Assembly (NCBI RefSeq): GCF_033115175.1
Contig: NC_084831.1
Span: 43,370,002 to 43,434,001, forward strand
Length of the DNA: 64,000 nt
Source of the DNA: Lepus europaeus
Lineage: Eukaryota; Chordata; Mammalia; Lagomorpha; Leporidae
Direction: 5' to 3'
Numbering within the stretch: position 1 is the stretch's first letter; each line of letters opens with the position of its first letter. The position numbers and the translations under genes are program-made. Positions 1 to 12,824 of the stretch are shown piece after piece. The notes beneath the pieces are model-generated. The model did no database searches, was not told the origin of the DNA, and worked only from the letters and a program-made list of their open reading frames with translations.

Positions 1-2646
1 GGATTTCTCATTGGGCCACTTATGGCCCCCACTCCAGGACACGCACAGGTACTCGCCCTTGCCTGCTGTGCTCTCAGACGGCTGCCTCTCGCCTGTCCCT
101 CCCTCCCCCTGCCCACCTTGCTGCTTCCATTGTCATATCCTAGGGATATGGCCCATTCCCGTTCTCCTCTGTCTGTTTTTGGATGTCTTCTGCGGAATCA
201 TCTGATTCTGTATCTCTCGTGAACAGCTGGCATTTTTGCCTGGTCAACATCTGTTCCCTTCTCTGGAAACTGTCCTAATTCTTTTTTGGGGCAATTGTCC
301 CTCTCCTACTTGCAGTTCTACTGGTTTGGGTGGGACTGATCCCACTCTCCAACTGCAGAGATGGGCTTGGCCGATCAGAGCACCTCACACCCTGGCATAA
401 TGATTGAGCTTAGATTATTTGATGTATAACCCTGATTTTTGCCAAAACTATTGAAGCAGCGGCATTCTCATGCTGTTTAGATGCCTTATTGTTGGGATAA
501 ACCTGAAGCCACCAGGGAATGAAGCCAGCCCAGAAGAGAGTGAAGCTAAGAGGCAGAGAATCCTGATAATATAATGTAATCACCTGATTCCAGCTATGCC
601 TGAAGCCAGATATATCCCTGCATTTACAGTAACATGAGCCAACAAATTCTGCTCCCACCATGACCCCTTATTTTTTCCCTTATAATTGTCAGATGTGTGT
701 TTGTGTCATTTATAAGCAGAAAAATCCAGATTGAATGCTGTGTCTGACATTGCTCTGTGCTTTCAAAGCTCTGTGCCCTCTGGCCCACCAGGGTCTCCAT
801 GCTGTACTGAATTAGCTGCCTGCCTAGACCCTGTAAAGATTCTTCAAGGAGTGAGGGCATGGGACTAGGGAGTGGGCTCTGCCCCCTCCTGGAGCTGCCA
901 GTGCTGTCTGCATTTTGCTTCACTTTCCTATGGGCTCACATCTTCTCAGCTCAGGGTATCCTAACCCTGCTAAGCTGCAGTGAGGGACACACTGCTGCTT
1001 GTTATTCTCTGCATCACCCAGCTGATTAGCTCCCCCAGAGACCTCTTACAGTGCCAGTGATTCCTCCTCTGTGAAGCCTTCTCGGACTGTTGCGGTCTAC
1101 CCGGATCTCCCTCTTTTCTGAAACCACCATGAACCACTGCATTGTATTGTGGCTATTGTGGCACTGGTGCTGGTCCAGTTTTCCCAGTGCCTTTCTAAAA
1201 TTTCAGAAGGCAGAAGTCTCCTTCCAAAATTCTTCACATAAACTCAGGGGAGAATCACACTATGATATGTGGTTCAGATGAACTTTAATGCACACACCAT
1301 CAGTGCCACTATAATGAGAAGAGCAGATATATTAAGAAAATCCAGTTTGTATCAATAAAACATATCAACACAGAACAGGGAGGTACCATAGATATTTGCA
1401 AATGGGCACCCCTATATTTCCATATATCTCTTGATATTTGTACACAGCTCACAGCATCATGTAACATTTCCTGCTTCGTATGCCACTGAGAAGAGGTGTT
1501 AGTATGCAGAACACAGCCAGAATAACAGAGCATGAAAACAGCTGCTAAGCTGGCATCTGATGGGGAGAGACACGAGAGTTACTATTCCTCTCTGCTCAGT
1601 CTTGCAGAGGGACAGCTCCAATGTCTGCTAATTGCTCCTCCCGAGGAATTGTGCTCAGCCCATTACAGTACTTCTCCTCAGCTGGCATGACATCAGCCTG
1701 GTCCCTGGTTGAGCAAGCTAGAAAGAGCAATTGGGGGAATTGAAGACAGTTTGCAAACCGAGGAAGGCAGCATCTCTCTGTGTGACTGCGGGTCCATCTG
1801 CCTCTGGCTCTGGGACATGAGGAAAGCCTGGGCTGCTCAACCCTGCTCTGGGTTCAGTTTTGTGAGGGAGTGGGAGTGGTGAGAGGAGTGTGTTCCTCTC
1901 CCTCCTTTTCTCCCACATGCAGACAACAAGCCAGGTGAGGACACAGTTGCTGCTTAGGGTTTCTCTTCAGCTGCCCTCCTTCTGCCATCATCCCAAGCCC
2001 CAAGCCTCTCCCCACCTCCACACAGGCAGGGTCCAGGAACAGGAGGCGACTCCCACCCTGTTCTGGGACCAACCAAGGCATTTACAGCAGTCTCCATGTA
2101 GCCATGGGTACCTTGTTTCACTGATGCAGGTGCCAGCTCTCCTCAATTCAGTGCAGGGAATGATAGACTCCCTATCACAGGGTTGTGTCAGAGATCACTG
2201 GAGCTTGGATGAGAAAGAGCTTTCGGAACTGTCAAGAGTGCTGAGCACACGATTAGTGTTTTGTTGCTACAGTGTTCTAACTATAGTGCTGAGGGACTCT
2301 CCTGTCTGCTCCTTCCTCCTGGGCCTCGACACCATCATGGCACACTGCTCTGTTCATCCAATCGCCAGCATGCACTGGCTGATTCTTCTTGGCTGCCTTT
2401 ACTTCCAGAAATTTCTCAGAAGTCAACCAATATAAAGGCCTGTTGCCCTGATATTTCCAGGCGAGGTTAGGTTCCTGGGACCAAAATGTGTACTGGGGGG
2501 TGGGGGAGGTGGAGGATGGATGGAGCCCTTGGGAAGGGCTTTGGGAGGGGTGTACTCAGCCCCATTCTGGCACAAACACTGCCTACCCCTTAGCCCCTCA
2601 CAATGTTATCTGTCCACAACATTTTAGTTTCTAAAACGTACTTTTA

Positions 2647-2960
2647 GGGACCGGCGCTGTGGTGCAGCAGGTAAAGTCCTGGTCTGCAGCGCTGGCATTC
2701 CATATGGGCACCGGTTCTAGTTCTGGCTGCTCCTCTTCTGATCAAGCTCTCTGCTACAGCCTGGGAAAGCAGTGGAAAATGGCCCAAGTCTTTGGGCCCC
2801 TGCATCTGCATGAGAGACCCGGAAGAAGCTCTTGGCTCTGGATCGGTGCAGCTCTGGCCATTGCGGCCATTTGGGGAGTGAACCAGTGGATGGAAGACCT
2901 CTCTCTCTGTCTCTATCTCTCTCTGTAACTCTTTCAAATAAATAAATATTTACAAAAAAA
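2647..2960 (+). mobile_element. CSINE form A, full length
   Basis: Head GACCGGCGCTGTGGTGCAG, body to CTCTGTAACTCTTTC and tail AAATAAATAAATATTTAC-A7 are present; no clean TSD. Confidence 0.93.
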
Positions 2961-2974
2961 CCACACTTTTATTT

Positions 2975-3100
2975 GACCTTCTAACTATTTTGTGAGGTAG
3001 GCAAGATTATTAATCTCATTGTATAGATGAAATATGCTTGTCCAAGATCACACAGTTTGCTGAAGTCAGGACTTAAATCCAGATTCCTGGGCCCTGGAGG
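2975..3100 (-). mobile_element. MIR fragment
   Basis: CTCATTGTATAGATGAAA and AAGATCACACAGTTTGCTGAAGTCAGGACTTAAATCC are the inverted MIR core. Confidence 0.7.
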
Positions 3101-3294
3101 GCACCCCCAACAAAGGCTCCAGAAAACTCTAAGCCCTCATTGTGGGGTCATTCTTCACATCTGGAGGCTGGTTTCTAGGAGAATTGCATGGGGCACCATT
3201 CTACCAGGTGTCTAGTGGTAGCCCCTTCCAAACATCTTGGATTAGATCTGCCTTCCTGGCGCCACCTGGTTGGAATGACTTTGTGTCTGCTACA

Positions 3295-3530
3295 GTCAAC
3301 ACCACATTTGGACCTACTATGTGCACCAGGCACTGCATGAAGGGCTTTCTATCCGTGCTCTCATTCAATCTTTTCAACAGCCTTGTGAGATAGATGTTTT
3401 CCCACTTACATAACTGAGGCTTTGAGAGTAATCTGTCCAAAGTTACAAGAGTAGTGATGAAGACCCAAAACCCACATCTGTCAGACTATAAGTCCTATGC
3501 ACTTAACCACTCTGCCATACTACTTCTTAG
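3295..3530 (-). mobile_element. MIR
   Basis: ACTATGTGCACCAGGCACTGC, then AACTGAGGCTTTGAGAG, ending in TATGCACTTAACCACTCTGCCATACT: a nearly complete inverted MIR. Confidence 0.75.
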
Positions 3531-4498
3531 ACCTCATCCTCTCATCTGATGCTTAAAGAGATCTGAAAATAGTTGACTACTTGCAAATCTCTCAGCTCTT
3601 TGGTTTTCAGGCTTCCAGCTGCATGGCAGTGTTTGTCCTCAGAAAGATCTTGCCAGCTCAGCCTGTCACATGCTTGGTGCCTGACAAATTAAGTCTTCCT
3701 TGAATGGGAATGTGTTTCTGGCCTTAAAACACATTGCCTGATCTCAACCACAAGGCTCTCTGCTTCTTTCTCAACCAGTCACCTCGGGGATTCTTGCTTT
3801 CCTCTTCCTCTTGTTACCTTTTAGGGACCTCCAGCCCAGGACCATCATGCATGGATGGTCCAGATGCACTTAATTGCTAAGATGCTGTCTGGAAGCCTCA
3901 GAAGCCAGGACCATAGGCTGGCTGAGTGATGAGGGGGTCACACAGCCTTGGCTGTTTTCATTGTACTCAAGAAGCAAGGAGGCATTCACAATGAAAGGAT
4001 TCCTGCCAAGCTCGCGTTTGCCATTTGCAGCTCATACAGAAAATGGGCAGAGTCACAGAGCAACAGTGCTAGGAGTGCCTGCAAAAACCGTTCTGCCTAG
4101 GCTCTTCACTGAAGCCCAGGAATAGGACTTGTCTTAACCAAGGCTTCACAGCCTATTAGCTTTATCCCAGCCCATTGTTAACCTCAGGAAAAGACACATT
4201 AAAATCTAAAGGGAGATGAGAATTCTAAGCATACTCCTCAGGGATTTGATTTACTTTGCTTTGCATTAGCATTTCTATGATGTGATTTTGTTCCAAGGAT
4301 AGGGAAGTCTTTTAGTCACATCTCTTAGTGATTTCCTATTTCAGTATTTGCTATGTGATCATTTCAACAAACAGAAGTAGGCTGAAGCATACTTCAGTGG
4401 TGGGCTCTTGAGATGCTGTTGTTACTAAGACGGCTGGGAAATAGGAAAAGGGATAGACAAAGGGGTGGCAGTAGTGTTAACTGTTTGTCTGGCTTTTT

Positions 4499-4830
4499 AA
4501 AAAAGATTTATTTATTTGAAAGGCAGAGTTACGGGGGGGGGGGGGGGAGACAGGTCTTCCATCTGATGGTTCACTTCCTAAATGGCCTCAACAGCTTGGT
4601 CTGGGCCAGGACAAAGCCAGGGGGGCCAGGAGCTTCTTCCAGTTCGCCCATGTGGGTGCAGGGACCCAAGCAACTGGGCCATCCTCTGTTGTTTTTCCAG
4701 GCACATTATCAAGGAGCTGGATCAGAAGTGGAGCAGCCAGGACCCGAACTAGCACCCATATGGTAGCTTAACTTGATACCCGAACTAGCACCCAAGTGGC
4801 AGCTTAACTTGATACCCCACAGTGCTGGCC
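4499..4830 (-). mobile_element. CSINE form A with internal duplication and poly-G run
   Basis: Tail AAGATTTATTTATTTGAAAGG lies at the left. A run of about 18 G at 4530-4548 replaces the usual GA tract. 4743-4778 is duplicated at 4779-4814 near the head. Confidence 0.9.
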
Positions 4831-5442
4831 TCTTATCTAGCTTCTGAGCACCTGGGAAACCAGACCTGTGTGGGCCAGTGACCCTGAGGCATTAGTTCCT
4901 TTGCCTGTACCACCACCAGTGTGCATGGAGAACTGCTTCACACCTTGAGAAACCCCTCTTCCTCACGCACTACAAGAAGGGAGGGTGGCAGAGAGGGTAG
5001 GTGTATTTTTCAGACTGTACAGTCTGGATCACCATGCCAGTGAGGTGTTCTGAAAGGCCTACATTTGAAAATTAGAATCTATTCACTTTGGAGTTGAAAG
5101 GATATATGAAAGAGAAAACTGAGATCCAAAGAAGAAACAATATATTTCGGGGAGGATTCTGATTGGTTCTGCATGATCTCAAGCTCTCTTTACTGACAGT
5201 CTTCACTAGGATCACTTGGTTTCAGTAAAGTGATCACCATTGCCAGAAGAAATAGGGGAATAAATGACAGCTGGTTGTTCCTAGAAATGACTTATAGAGG
5301 CCCAGGGGCAGATTTAGGACTAGAAACAAAATGAATTTAAAAAAACTACTACTAATAATAATGCTATTATTAAGTCTCTGGATTATTTTCATGTGTGATA
5401 TTGAAGAAAAATCTGTGTTACTGAGTTTATTCATTTATATTT

Positions 5443-5475
5443 TTAAAAAATATTTATTTATTTGAAAGGCAGAGT

Positions 5476-5509
<34 letters not shown>

Positions 5510-5741
5510 CAGAGATCTTCCACCAGCTAGTTCACTTCCTAAGTGGCCACAAAGGGTAGGGCTGGGCCAGGCTGAAGCCAGGAGCCAGGATGGGTGGCAG
5601 GAGCCCAAGCACTTGGACCATCATCCACTGCTTTCCCAGGTGCATTGGCAGTGAGCTAGATAGGAAGTGGCACAGCCAGGACACAAACTGGCACCCATAT
5701 GGGGTGCTGGTATCTCCAGTGGCATACCGCAACACCAATCC
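5443..5741 (-). mobile_element. CSINE form A
   Basis: Tail ATATTTATTTATTTG at left with (GA)n at 5477-5503; the head ends in AACACCAATCC, somewhat diverged. Confidence 0.88.
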
Positions 5742-5910
5742 TTTTTTTGTATTTTTAAAAGATTTCTATTGTGTGAAGGATGGATTGTAAGGAAACAAAT
5801 GGAAACCAGCTAGAAAATCTGTGGTAGCTCTCTAGGGGAGAAACAATGATAGCTTGGACCAAGGTCATAACAACGGAAATGAAGAAAGGAGGCATATTTG
5901 AGATAAGTAG

Positions 5911-6168
5911 GAAGGCAGGCATTTGGTCTGGCAGTTAAGACACTGTCCCATATTAGAGTGCAAGGGTTTGATTCCCAGTTTCAGATTCCAGTTTCCTGCC
6001 AGTGCAGACTCTGGATAAAAGGTGTTAGGAAGTTGGGTCCCTGCCACCCATGTGGGAGACCCAGATTAAGTCCCTGGATCTTAATTGTTGTTGTGGGCAT
6101 TTGAGAAGTGAACCAGTGGGTGGGAGCTCCGTCTCTGTCCCTTTCTCTGCTTCTTGAGTTAAAAAAAA
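5911..6168 (+). mobile_element. CSINE, old divergent copy
   Basis: Body phrases CACCCATGTGGGAGACCCAGATT and TGAGAAGTGAACCAGTGGGTGG are clear; the head is degraded and the tail is only A8. Confidence 0.75.
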
Positions 6169-6589
6169 CTATAGAACCATAGGATTTGTTGCTGATTTAG
6201 ATGCACACTAAGAAAAGAGGAAAATCCAGGAATTAAGGATGTCACCTAGGTTTCTCTGAAGACTAATTTTCACAGAAGTCATATCATGTTTGGCACAGAG
6301 TTTCTATTTGTCCCTATTGAGACATGGAAATAAATGTTTAGTATGAACTTGGGTATACATGTCATTACCAAAGACTTGGCATCTATAGCCTCAAAACTCG
6401 ATGAGTACTCCAGGAAAGAGTATAACCAGAGCATAGGGCCTGACTGTTCTCTGAGCCATCTTTTGGGTACACACTGAGTCCTTCTGTGGGCTTCTGGGCA
6501 GGAATTTCAGGTAGGAATCCCAACCGTCATCTATAGGGAATCCCTTGGAATGAGAAGCCATATTTATCCTCAGAAAAAGCTAATAAGTA

Positions 6590-6930
6590 GCCGGCGCCGC
6601 AGCTCAATAGGCTAATCCTCCGCCTGTGGTGCCGGCACTCCAGGTTCTAGTCCCAGTCGGGCGCCGGATTCTGTCCCGGTTGCCCCTCTTCCAGGCCAGC
6701 TCTCTGCTGTGGCCCGGGAATGCAGTGGAGGATGGCCCAAGTCCTTGGGCCCTGCACCCACATGGGTGACCGGGAGGGGCACCTGGCTCCTGGCTTCGGA
6801 TCAGCGCGGTGCAACGGCCGCAGCGCACCGGCCGTAGCAACCATTGGAGGGTGAACCAACGGCAAAAGGAAGACCTGTCTCTCTCTCTCTCTCTGTCCGC
6901 TCTGCCTGTCAAAAAAAAAAAAAAAAAAAA
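6590..6930 (+). mobile_element. CSINE form B, full length
   Basis: GCCGGCGCCGCAGCTC head, TGTC-poly(A) tail. Perfect TSD AAAAAGCTAATAAGTA at 6574-6589 and ending at 6942. CpG-rich, so recent. Confidence 0.96.
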
Positions 6931-7805
6931 AGCTAATAAGTAACCAAATGGACTGTTTAGCAAGCCTCAAAACTTCTCCAGCTTGCTGTATCTTGATGCC
7001 TCCAAAGCAGGCTCTTTGTACAACCAAACAAATGATGAGACTGCCTTGCTTTAAATCATTTTGACCCTCCTCTTGGGGGATATCCTTAGAGGTAGGTCTT
7101 AAAACCCAGGAAATTTACCACACTTAGGTTCAGATGACTTAGGGGTGCTTCCTGTGGTGGACTGCAAAATCAGCCACAATATTTTATATTAGATGCTATC
7201 TGTTTCTCCACCTGTTGAGACTGGGCTTGGCTGTTAGTTGCACTAGTTAGTGGGACATTAGCAAATGTGATACAAACAGAGGCTTGAGAAGTGTTTTTGT
7301 GTTGGATCTGGCCTTCCCCTGCTGCTGGGAAAACTTCTGCCACTATGAACATTCTTTGGGCAGCCCTCTGGAAGATAACAGCATGTGAGGAACGGCCTCA
7401 ACTGCTCCAGTCCATCTCAGCTGAGACCCCAAACACGTGAAAGAATTCATTTTACATCATTCAGCTCCAGTTAGAAGAATCACCCAGCCCCACTACAGAA
7501 CTGTGAGAAATGAATGTTGTTTAAGCCGTTAGGTTTTGGAGTGGTTTGTTAGGTCCCTAGAGGAAAACAGTGATTTTTTAACCAGGCAGTCTCTTTCACA
7601 AATACAAATATTTTCCCGCCCTTATTCTTCTTGGGGGATTTGTATTTGATCAGCCGTCAAAGGTTTGAATTGCAAGATGAAAGCTTAATTGAAGATGTGA
7701 AGCAATGGCCAGTGGGCAGTGGAGGTATTGGAGGCAGTAGAGTCTTCTTCCTAGGGCCCCTGACACAGCTCCTCAAAGTCGATTCAGGCTTCCTGATCTT
7801 GTGTT

Positions 7806-7861
7806 GGTTTTTTTTTTTTTCAAGATTTATTTATTTATTTGAAAGAGTTACACAGAGAGAG

Positions 7862-7918
<57 letters not shown>

Positions 7919-8174
7919 CCATCCGATGGTTCACTCCCCAATTGGCCGCAATGGCTGGAGCTGTGCCGATCCAAAGCCAGGAGCCAGGAGCTTCTTCCAG
8001 ATCTCTTACATGGGTGCAGGGGCCCAAGGACTTGGGCCATCTTCCACTGCTTTCCCAGGCCATAACAGAGAGCTGGATCGGAAGTGGAACAGCCAGGACT
8101 CAAATTGGTGCCCATATGGGATGCCAGCGTTTCAGGCCAGGGCATTAACCCACTGTACCACAGTGCCGGCCCCA
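7806..8174 (-). mobile_element. CSINE form A, full length
   Basis: TSD TGATCTTGTGTT at 7794-7805 and 8175-8186. (GA)n from about 7868 to 7915. Head AGTGCCGGCCCC at the right. Confidence 0.96.
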
Positions 8175-8284
8175 TGATCTTGTGTTTTTATGGCACCATG
8201 GACTGTTCCTTCACAGTACTTGTAATCACATCTGGGTGATGATTTGACAATATATGAAGTAAACCATGAAGCCATATATTTCAT

Positions 8285-8372
8285 TAAGGCAAGGACCATG
8301 TCTACCTTGCCAACAACTGTACCCTGGAACACACTAGACACTCATTTGTTGAATGAATAAATGAATAAATAA
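8285..8372 (+). mobile_element. L2 3' end
   Basis: AAGGCAAGGACCATGTCTACC through TTGTTGAATGAATAAATGAA, typical L2 3' terminus. Confidence 0.6.
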
Positions 8373-8869
8373 ATTTGAGTTTTGCTTACTTTATATAAGG
8401 GAGCCAGACCTTAAAGTTTTAAAAATTTAGTATTTGCATTTCATGGGTTAGTCTTACATGCATTTCTAAGCATGCAACTTGATTCTCCAACTATAGCAGG
8501 TGAAGGCTTGGGATGGAGGATATGAAATCAATGAGAGCCAGGATACTGGTTGTTGTCATCCTTTCCCTACCCCAAAACTGTTGGCAAAGTCCAAAAACTA
8601 TTCCTCAAGATAGTACAGGAAATTTGATATGCAAGCTAGGGGCTTTGGGGCAGGAGCAGGGGATATGAGTGAGAAAGTCAGTTCTGGAGGATGTTCACAT
8701 CAATTCTGTTATAAGGCTTTGGTCACAAAGCAACTGCAAACCAAAGATCCAGCTGAGGTTATTCACAACTCTGAGAAGCCCTGGAACTCTGTTACTACCA
8801 CTGCCCCATTTACCTTTCATCTGAGACAATCTGAAGAGGACACCCAAAAGAATCTGACAGAGGTGGATT

Positions 8870-9075
8870 CAAATGATGCTCCTGTGGATGACTTGGGCAT
8901 GTTAACTCTCCCAAGGCTATGTTCCTCATCTGTCAAATTGGAATAATAATATTTTAGAAGCAGCATCTCCTTTAGACTTAAGGTACTTTGCTAGAAAGAA
9001 TCATCATTTTTATCTATATTATCCAGGGTTTAATAGTGCTAGACCCATAGTAGGTACTCAGAATAGATGAATTTC
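8870..9075 (+). mobile_element. MIR, weak
   Basis: CTCATCTGTCAAATTGGAATAATAATA is the MIR core; the flanks are degraded. Confidence 0.5.
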
Positions 9076-10249
9076 TTCTTGAAGGGGATCTAAGAACCAA
9101 TCCAGGCTCCATCACTAATGCCCTGTCAGAGCAATTAAGAGATTTCTTCCCATTCTTTGGACCTCAATCTCCTCCCTACCCTGAAAAAAAGAAGCCAGGA
9201 CAAGAGCTTCTCTAAGCTCCCTTCCAGGACTAATATCCAATGGATATCAGACTATTCAGTATACCCTCCCCCACTGCTGCTCCTAGAAGTTAATGTTAAC
9301 TGAGGAGACAAAACTTGCACATCACTTTGTATTTACAGATAGGCGCACAATGAAAACAGATTCTGTGAAGAACTACAATACTGTACCACACTTTTGGCCT
9401 ACTTTTGCCTCTGTTGAGGTCAAGAGTTTGTTTAATTGTCTTTTATTTGCATTTGCTTGGGAAGATAAAGTCCAGGACAAATTGCCACTAACACACACTA
9501 TATGCAGCTTGAACCTTGGTGGCTAGTTGTGCTGTTACCGTGATTGATGAACCTTGTGTGCAATCAGCTTGAAGCTGCTGCCTTCCACTTGCCAGAAATG
9601 AGGTCACAGAGCAGGGTGGGGAATTGCCATCCAGCAAGCAGGCCTGACTGCTGCCCAGTAGAATGGTTTGCGACTCTAAATTCCATCTGTTGTGAAGATA
9701 CTTGCTCCCTTGAACTGGCTCCAGATTTTAAAGAATTTGACAGTTTTTAAGTAAAAGAATCAGCCTTTGCCTGGACACTGAGTAGGAAAGAAAAGATTAA
9801 TGAACATATAGATACTAGAATATCTAGGGGTCATGAGGATCATGGTCTGAAATCCTGGTATTAGGTAGATGGTGTCGCTCCTTAGAAAAGATAGTAATTA
9901 TCCATGAAACTATGCAACTTCGCAGCATAAAAAGCACATCTCCAGACCACTGCCTTGTGGAGGGACAGTATTCTCTCATGGTCAGAGGATTAACCAAGCC
10001 ACATTGCTGAAACAAGGAGATGGCTCAAAGCATGGCCTGGAAGCCAGCTAAGAATCGCCTAGTGGAAGCAGATACAGGGAAAGTCAGCACTTGGGTCTGC
10101 CAGGCACTGAGCATTTTCTGTGCAGGCCTAAGGGACTCGGTTGTCTCAAAGACTGACTTTCCTTTCTTGAGCATCAGACATCCATCAGCTCAGATTAGTC
10201 TCAGCGGTTGAACAATCTGTTAACAGATTAGACATGTAAGTTTTTTATC

Positions 10250-10370
10250 TAGTAGACCTGGAATCTGATGGCCCTGGGACTGAATCCTAACATGGCTCTA
10301 AAGTTGTGTGATCTTGGCCAAATCTCTGTATCTCTCTGGATCACAGTTTATCTGTAAGAGATGCAGTATA
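10250..10370 (+). mobile_element. MIR fragment
   Basis: GTGTGATCTTGGCCAAATCTCTGTATCTCTC resembles the MIR core. It is followed directly by a second MIR in the same orientation. Confidence 0.55.
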
Positions 10371-10371
10371 A

Positions 10372-10565
10372 AATGTGGCTGAGCCTGCTTGCCTGGGTTT
10401 GAACCCCAACTCCACTGTTGACTCATGATATGACTTTATCCAAGCTTGAACCTCTTTGTACCTTTGTTTCTTCATCTTTAAATGAGATTGATTATAGTGC
10501 CTCCCCCACAAAGATGTTGGGAAGATAAATGAGTTAATACACATAGAGTACTGAGAACAATGTCA
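10372..10565 (+). mobile_element. MIR
   Basis: GCCTGGGTTTGAACCCCAAC, TTTGTTTCTTCATCTTTAAATGAG and AAATGAGTTAATACACATAGAG run in MIR order. Confidence 0.8.
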
Positions 10566-12519
10566 CAGAGTCAGCATGGCCTGTGTGTCACTAACTAACA
10601 ATGGGCTGCTAATCCTGCTTCCTCGGGCTTTTCAGGTCCATTGAAATGGTGAAAGTGATAAAAGAATCGAGGAGCGGTCCATGCCTGAAGGGACCTTAAA
10701 GAGCACCCAAATAACCGCCCTCGTGTTACAGGTAGGAAATCGGGACTCAGACGTGGGCACTGACTGGTCCACAGCCACACTAGATTCAATGGCAGAGTCC
10801 AGGTCTCCTGATTCCAAGTGCAAATCTCTCCTCTGCACCGCACCGCACCAATGGTTCTTTTTATTCGGTTGTTGGACCAGTGGCTAGGGAACACACTTTC
10901 CTGGGATAATCAGCTGCATTTGAAGTGGAGAGGAAACTGAAGAGAGACTACCTATGCCCCCCCGCCCCCACACACGAACTTTTAACGTGTATGTTAGCGT
11001 AGGGGAAGGAGGCTGAGAATTCCTGCCCTAGTGGAGAAGAGAGATTTTCAGGAACCACTGCCAGTTCCTTGTCATTATTTCAGCTAAAACCCAAACATGT
11101 GCCTGTGTCCAAGAAAGCTAGAATCCTGAGCTAATTCATTCTGACCTCATAGTATCTTTTTTACTTCAGGTGTTTAATGAAGGGGTGACATCCCCCCCAC
11201 CAAGTGGTTTCACACAGGCTCTCTGGTTTCACTCTTAGGAGAATGGCGGTTGAAGTGATAACTCTGAGTTCAGCTGTTCAATTTTCTCAGGGTCACGCCC
11301 CCTTAGAGTTATTCTGCTTTCAATCGCATCTCTCAGTTGGACTGCTCAGGAGTAACTGGAAGATGGGCTGAAGGAAAGGGGCAGGATGGGAGGAGACCCC
11401 ATGAAGAATGGCAGGTCGGATTATAGAGGTTTTGACTCAGAGAAAGGGCAGGTCCCAGATCCCTGTGCTCAAATCATCTAAGGGTACCATGGAGCACGGG
11501 GAGCAGCGACTATGACAGTGGAGCTTATATAAATGGGGTGGGAAGAGTAAGAATTTCCAGGAGGCATATTTCAGTATGAAGCAAGGAAAACTTTCTGACT
11601 ATGAGCGCTGCCCACAGAGAATGTAGACAATAAGCTTGCTCCCATTCCTGCCTTTTTTTGAAGCACAAAAGAAAGAGATACGGGGGTATGAGGCTCCACA
11701 GCCACTTGGCAGAGACGGGAAGGTGAGGGTGACCAGCCCAAAGAGGTCAGGTCGGTTCCCACCAATTACCAGTTACGCGGCAGCTGGGAAGCGGCAGTAT
11801 CAGAAACTCATGACCTGTTTCTTCTTCTGGCCCGTGTTCCTCTTTGTCTTTCTTGAGCTCACTTGCTTGCCCTTTTGCAGAGCAGGAACCTTTGACATTT
11901 TGCAGGGGATAATCTTTTTCCTCTAAGTGTGTTTCTGACTCAGCCTTTGCTCCTCCAGCATCATGAGAGAACCGGAGCTCTCTGGAGATTAGCTCTGGCC
12001 CTGTCGCCACAGCAACTGCCCGGGCCCTGCGGGCATCCGTGGTAACAGGCACAGGGCTTTGAGAGGAAGCCCCATGGGGAGCCTGACATGAAACAAGCAT
12101 GTCTGCACTTTGTGAGGCTTTCTTTGTAATAGGATTAGCTGCACAGGTGGGCCTCACTTGACACATTTGGCCCGTCCCAGAAATTGTGTGTGTGTGTGTA
12201 TATGAAATTTTGATAGATGGAGGAAATTTTATTTTAAAGGCAGAAAAGAGACCAGCTTTTCAAGTCCCAGCAGTGAATCCCGTTTGAAAAATAGAAAGTG
12301 TTATTTTGTGAGGCGAATCTCCACCCACTGCGGACCCGGACCCGCACTGCCAGGCTAGGGCTGGGGGTCTGTGATGGGGCCATCTGCAGCATACCCTGGG
12401 GGCAGGCCAAGAACAGCAGCAGCTGAGCTTACTCGGGGCTGGGAGTGCACAGTGTGGAACCAGGAGGGGCAGAGCAGGTGTGGGGTCACAGGAGGGGATG
12501 TGAGGAGGGTGGGCCTTGC

Positions 12520-12707
12520 CTAGCATGAGCAGTTCTGTTGCAACAGTGGCGGGGCGTCCGACAGGCGCGTGTTCTTGGAGGTGCCCAGCATGGAGGGGTC
12601 TGTGTCCAGAGAATCTGACATCTTGTCGCAAATGGCATCTACCAGGCACTCAAAGGCCTGCCTCACGCTGATATTCTCCTTGGCACTGGCTTCAAAGAAG
12701 TCAAACC
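12520..12707 (-). CDS. RAB3B: RAB3B last coding exon (residues 158-219, stop included)
   Basis: This exon encodes the C-terminal part of the small GTPase Rab3B, which cycles between GDP and GTP on secretory and synaptic vesicles and controls regulated exocytosis. A CAG acceptor at 12710-12708 precedes the exon; its first two bases complete Gly158, split with exon 4 (phase 1). The G5 guanine-binding loop EASAK is at residues 163-167. The variable tail follows and ends in Cys-Ser-Cys (217-219), the CXC motif that receives two geranylgeranyl groups for membrane anchoring; TAG stop is at 12522-12520. The tail matches Rab3B rather than Rab3A, C or D (QQNCSC end). Residue 178 is Cys (TGC) where Rab3 proteins I recall have Arg. 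No frameshift or internal stop is present, and the gene has introns, so this is not a processed pseudogene. Confidence 0.96.
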
Positions 12708-12824
12708 CTGGAGAGAGAAGAGAGAGAGGTAAGGACTCTTTCCATCTCCCCACCGCTCCCAGCACTCTGGAGTGAAGCAAGGAGGCCAGTTCCATGGGCA
12801 GAGGATGCTACTCCAGGAGGTGCT

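Larger units (their letters stand above)
1..12519 (-). other. RAB3B: RAB3B 3' UTR and/or downstream flank, end undetermined
   Basis: The region follows the RAB3B stop codon and has no further coding similarity. From memory the human RAB3B transcript has a very long 3' UTR, so much of this could be transcribed. AATAAA-type poly(A) signals on the minus strand outside SINEs occur at 12228-12233, 10860-10865 and 9442-9447, but none can be chosen by eye. Stretches 1-990, 1220-2646, 3531-4498, 6169-6573, 6943-7793 and 9080-10245 show no gene or repeat that I recognise. Confidence 0.4.

Noticed and set aside
1890..2435. 181-codon open frame on the plus strand
   Set aside because: No recognisable domain, no conserved-looking codon pattern, and it is overlapped by opposite-strand frames; most likely chance in the RAB3B 3' flank.
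7839..8177. Long open frames on both strands rich in Arg-Glu or Ser-Leu repeats (also near 38720, 45183, 57189)
   Set aside because: They are translations of CSINE bodies and their (GA)n/(TC)n tracts; the same peptide phrases recur at every SINE copy.
11571..12166. Open frames of 96-139 codons upstream of the last exon
   Set aside because: Low-complexity, no family resemblance, and located where RAB3B 3' UTR is expected.
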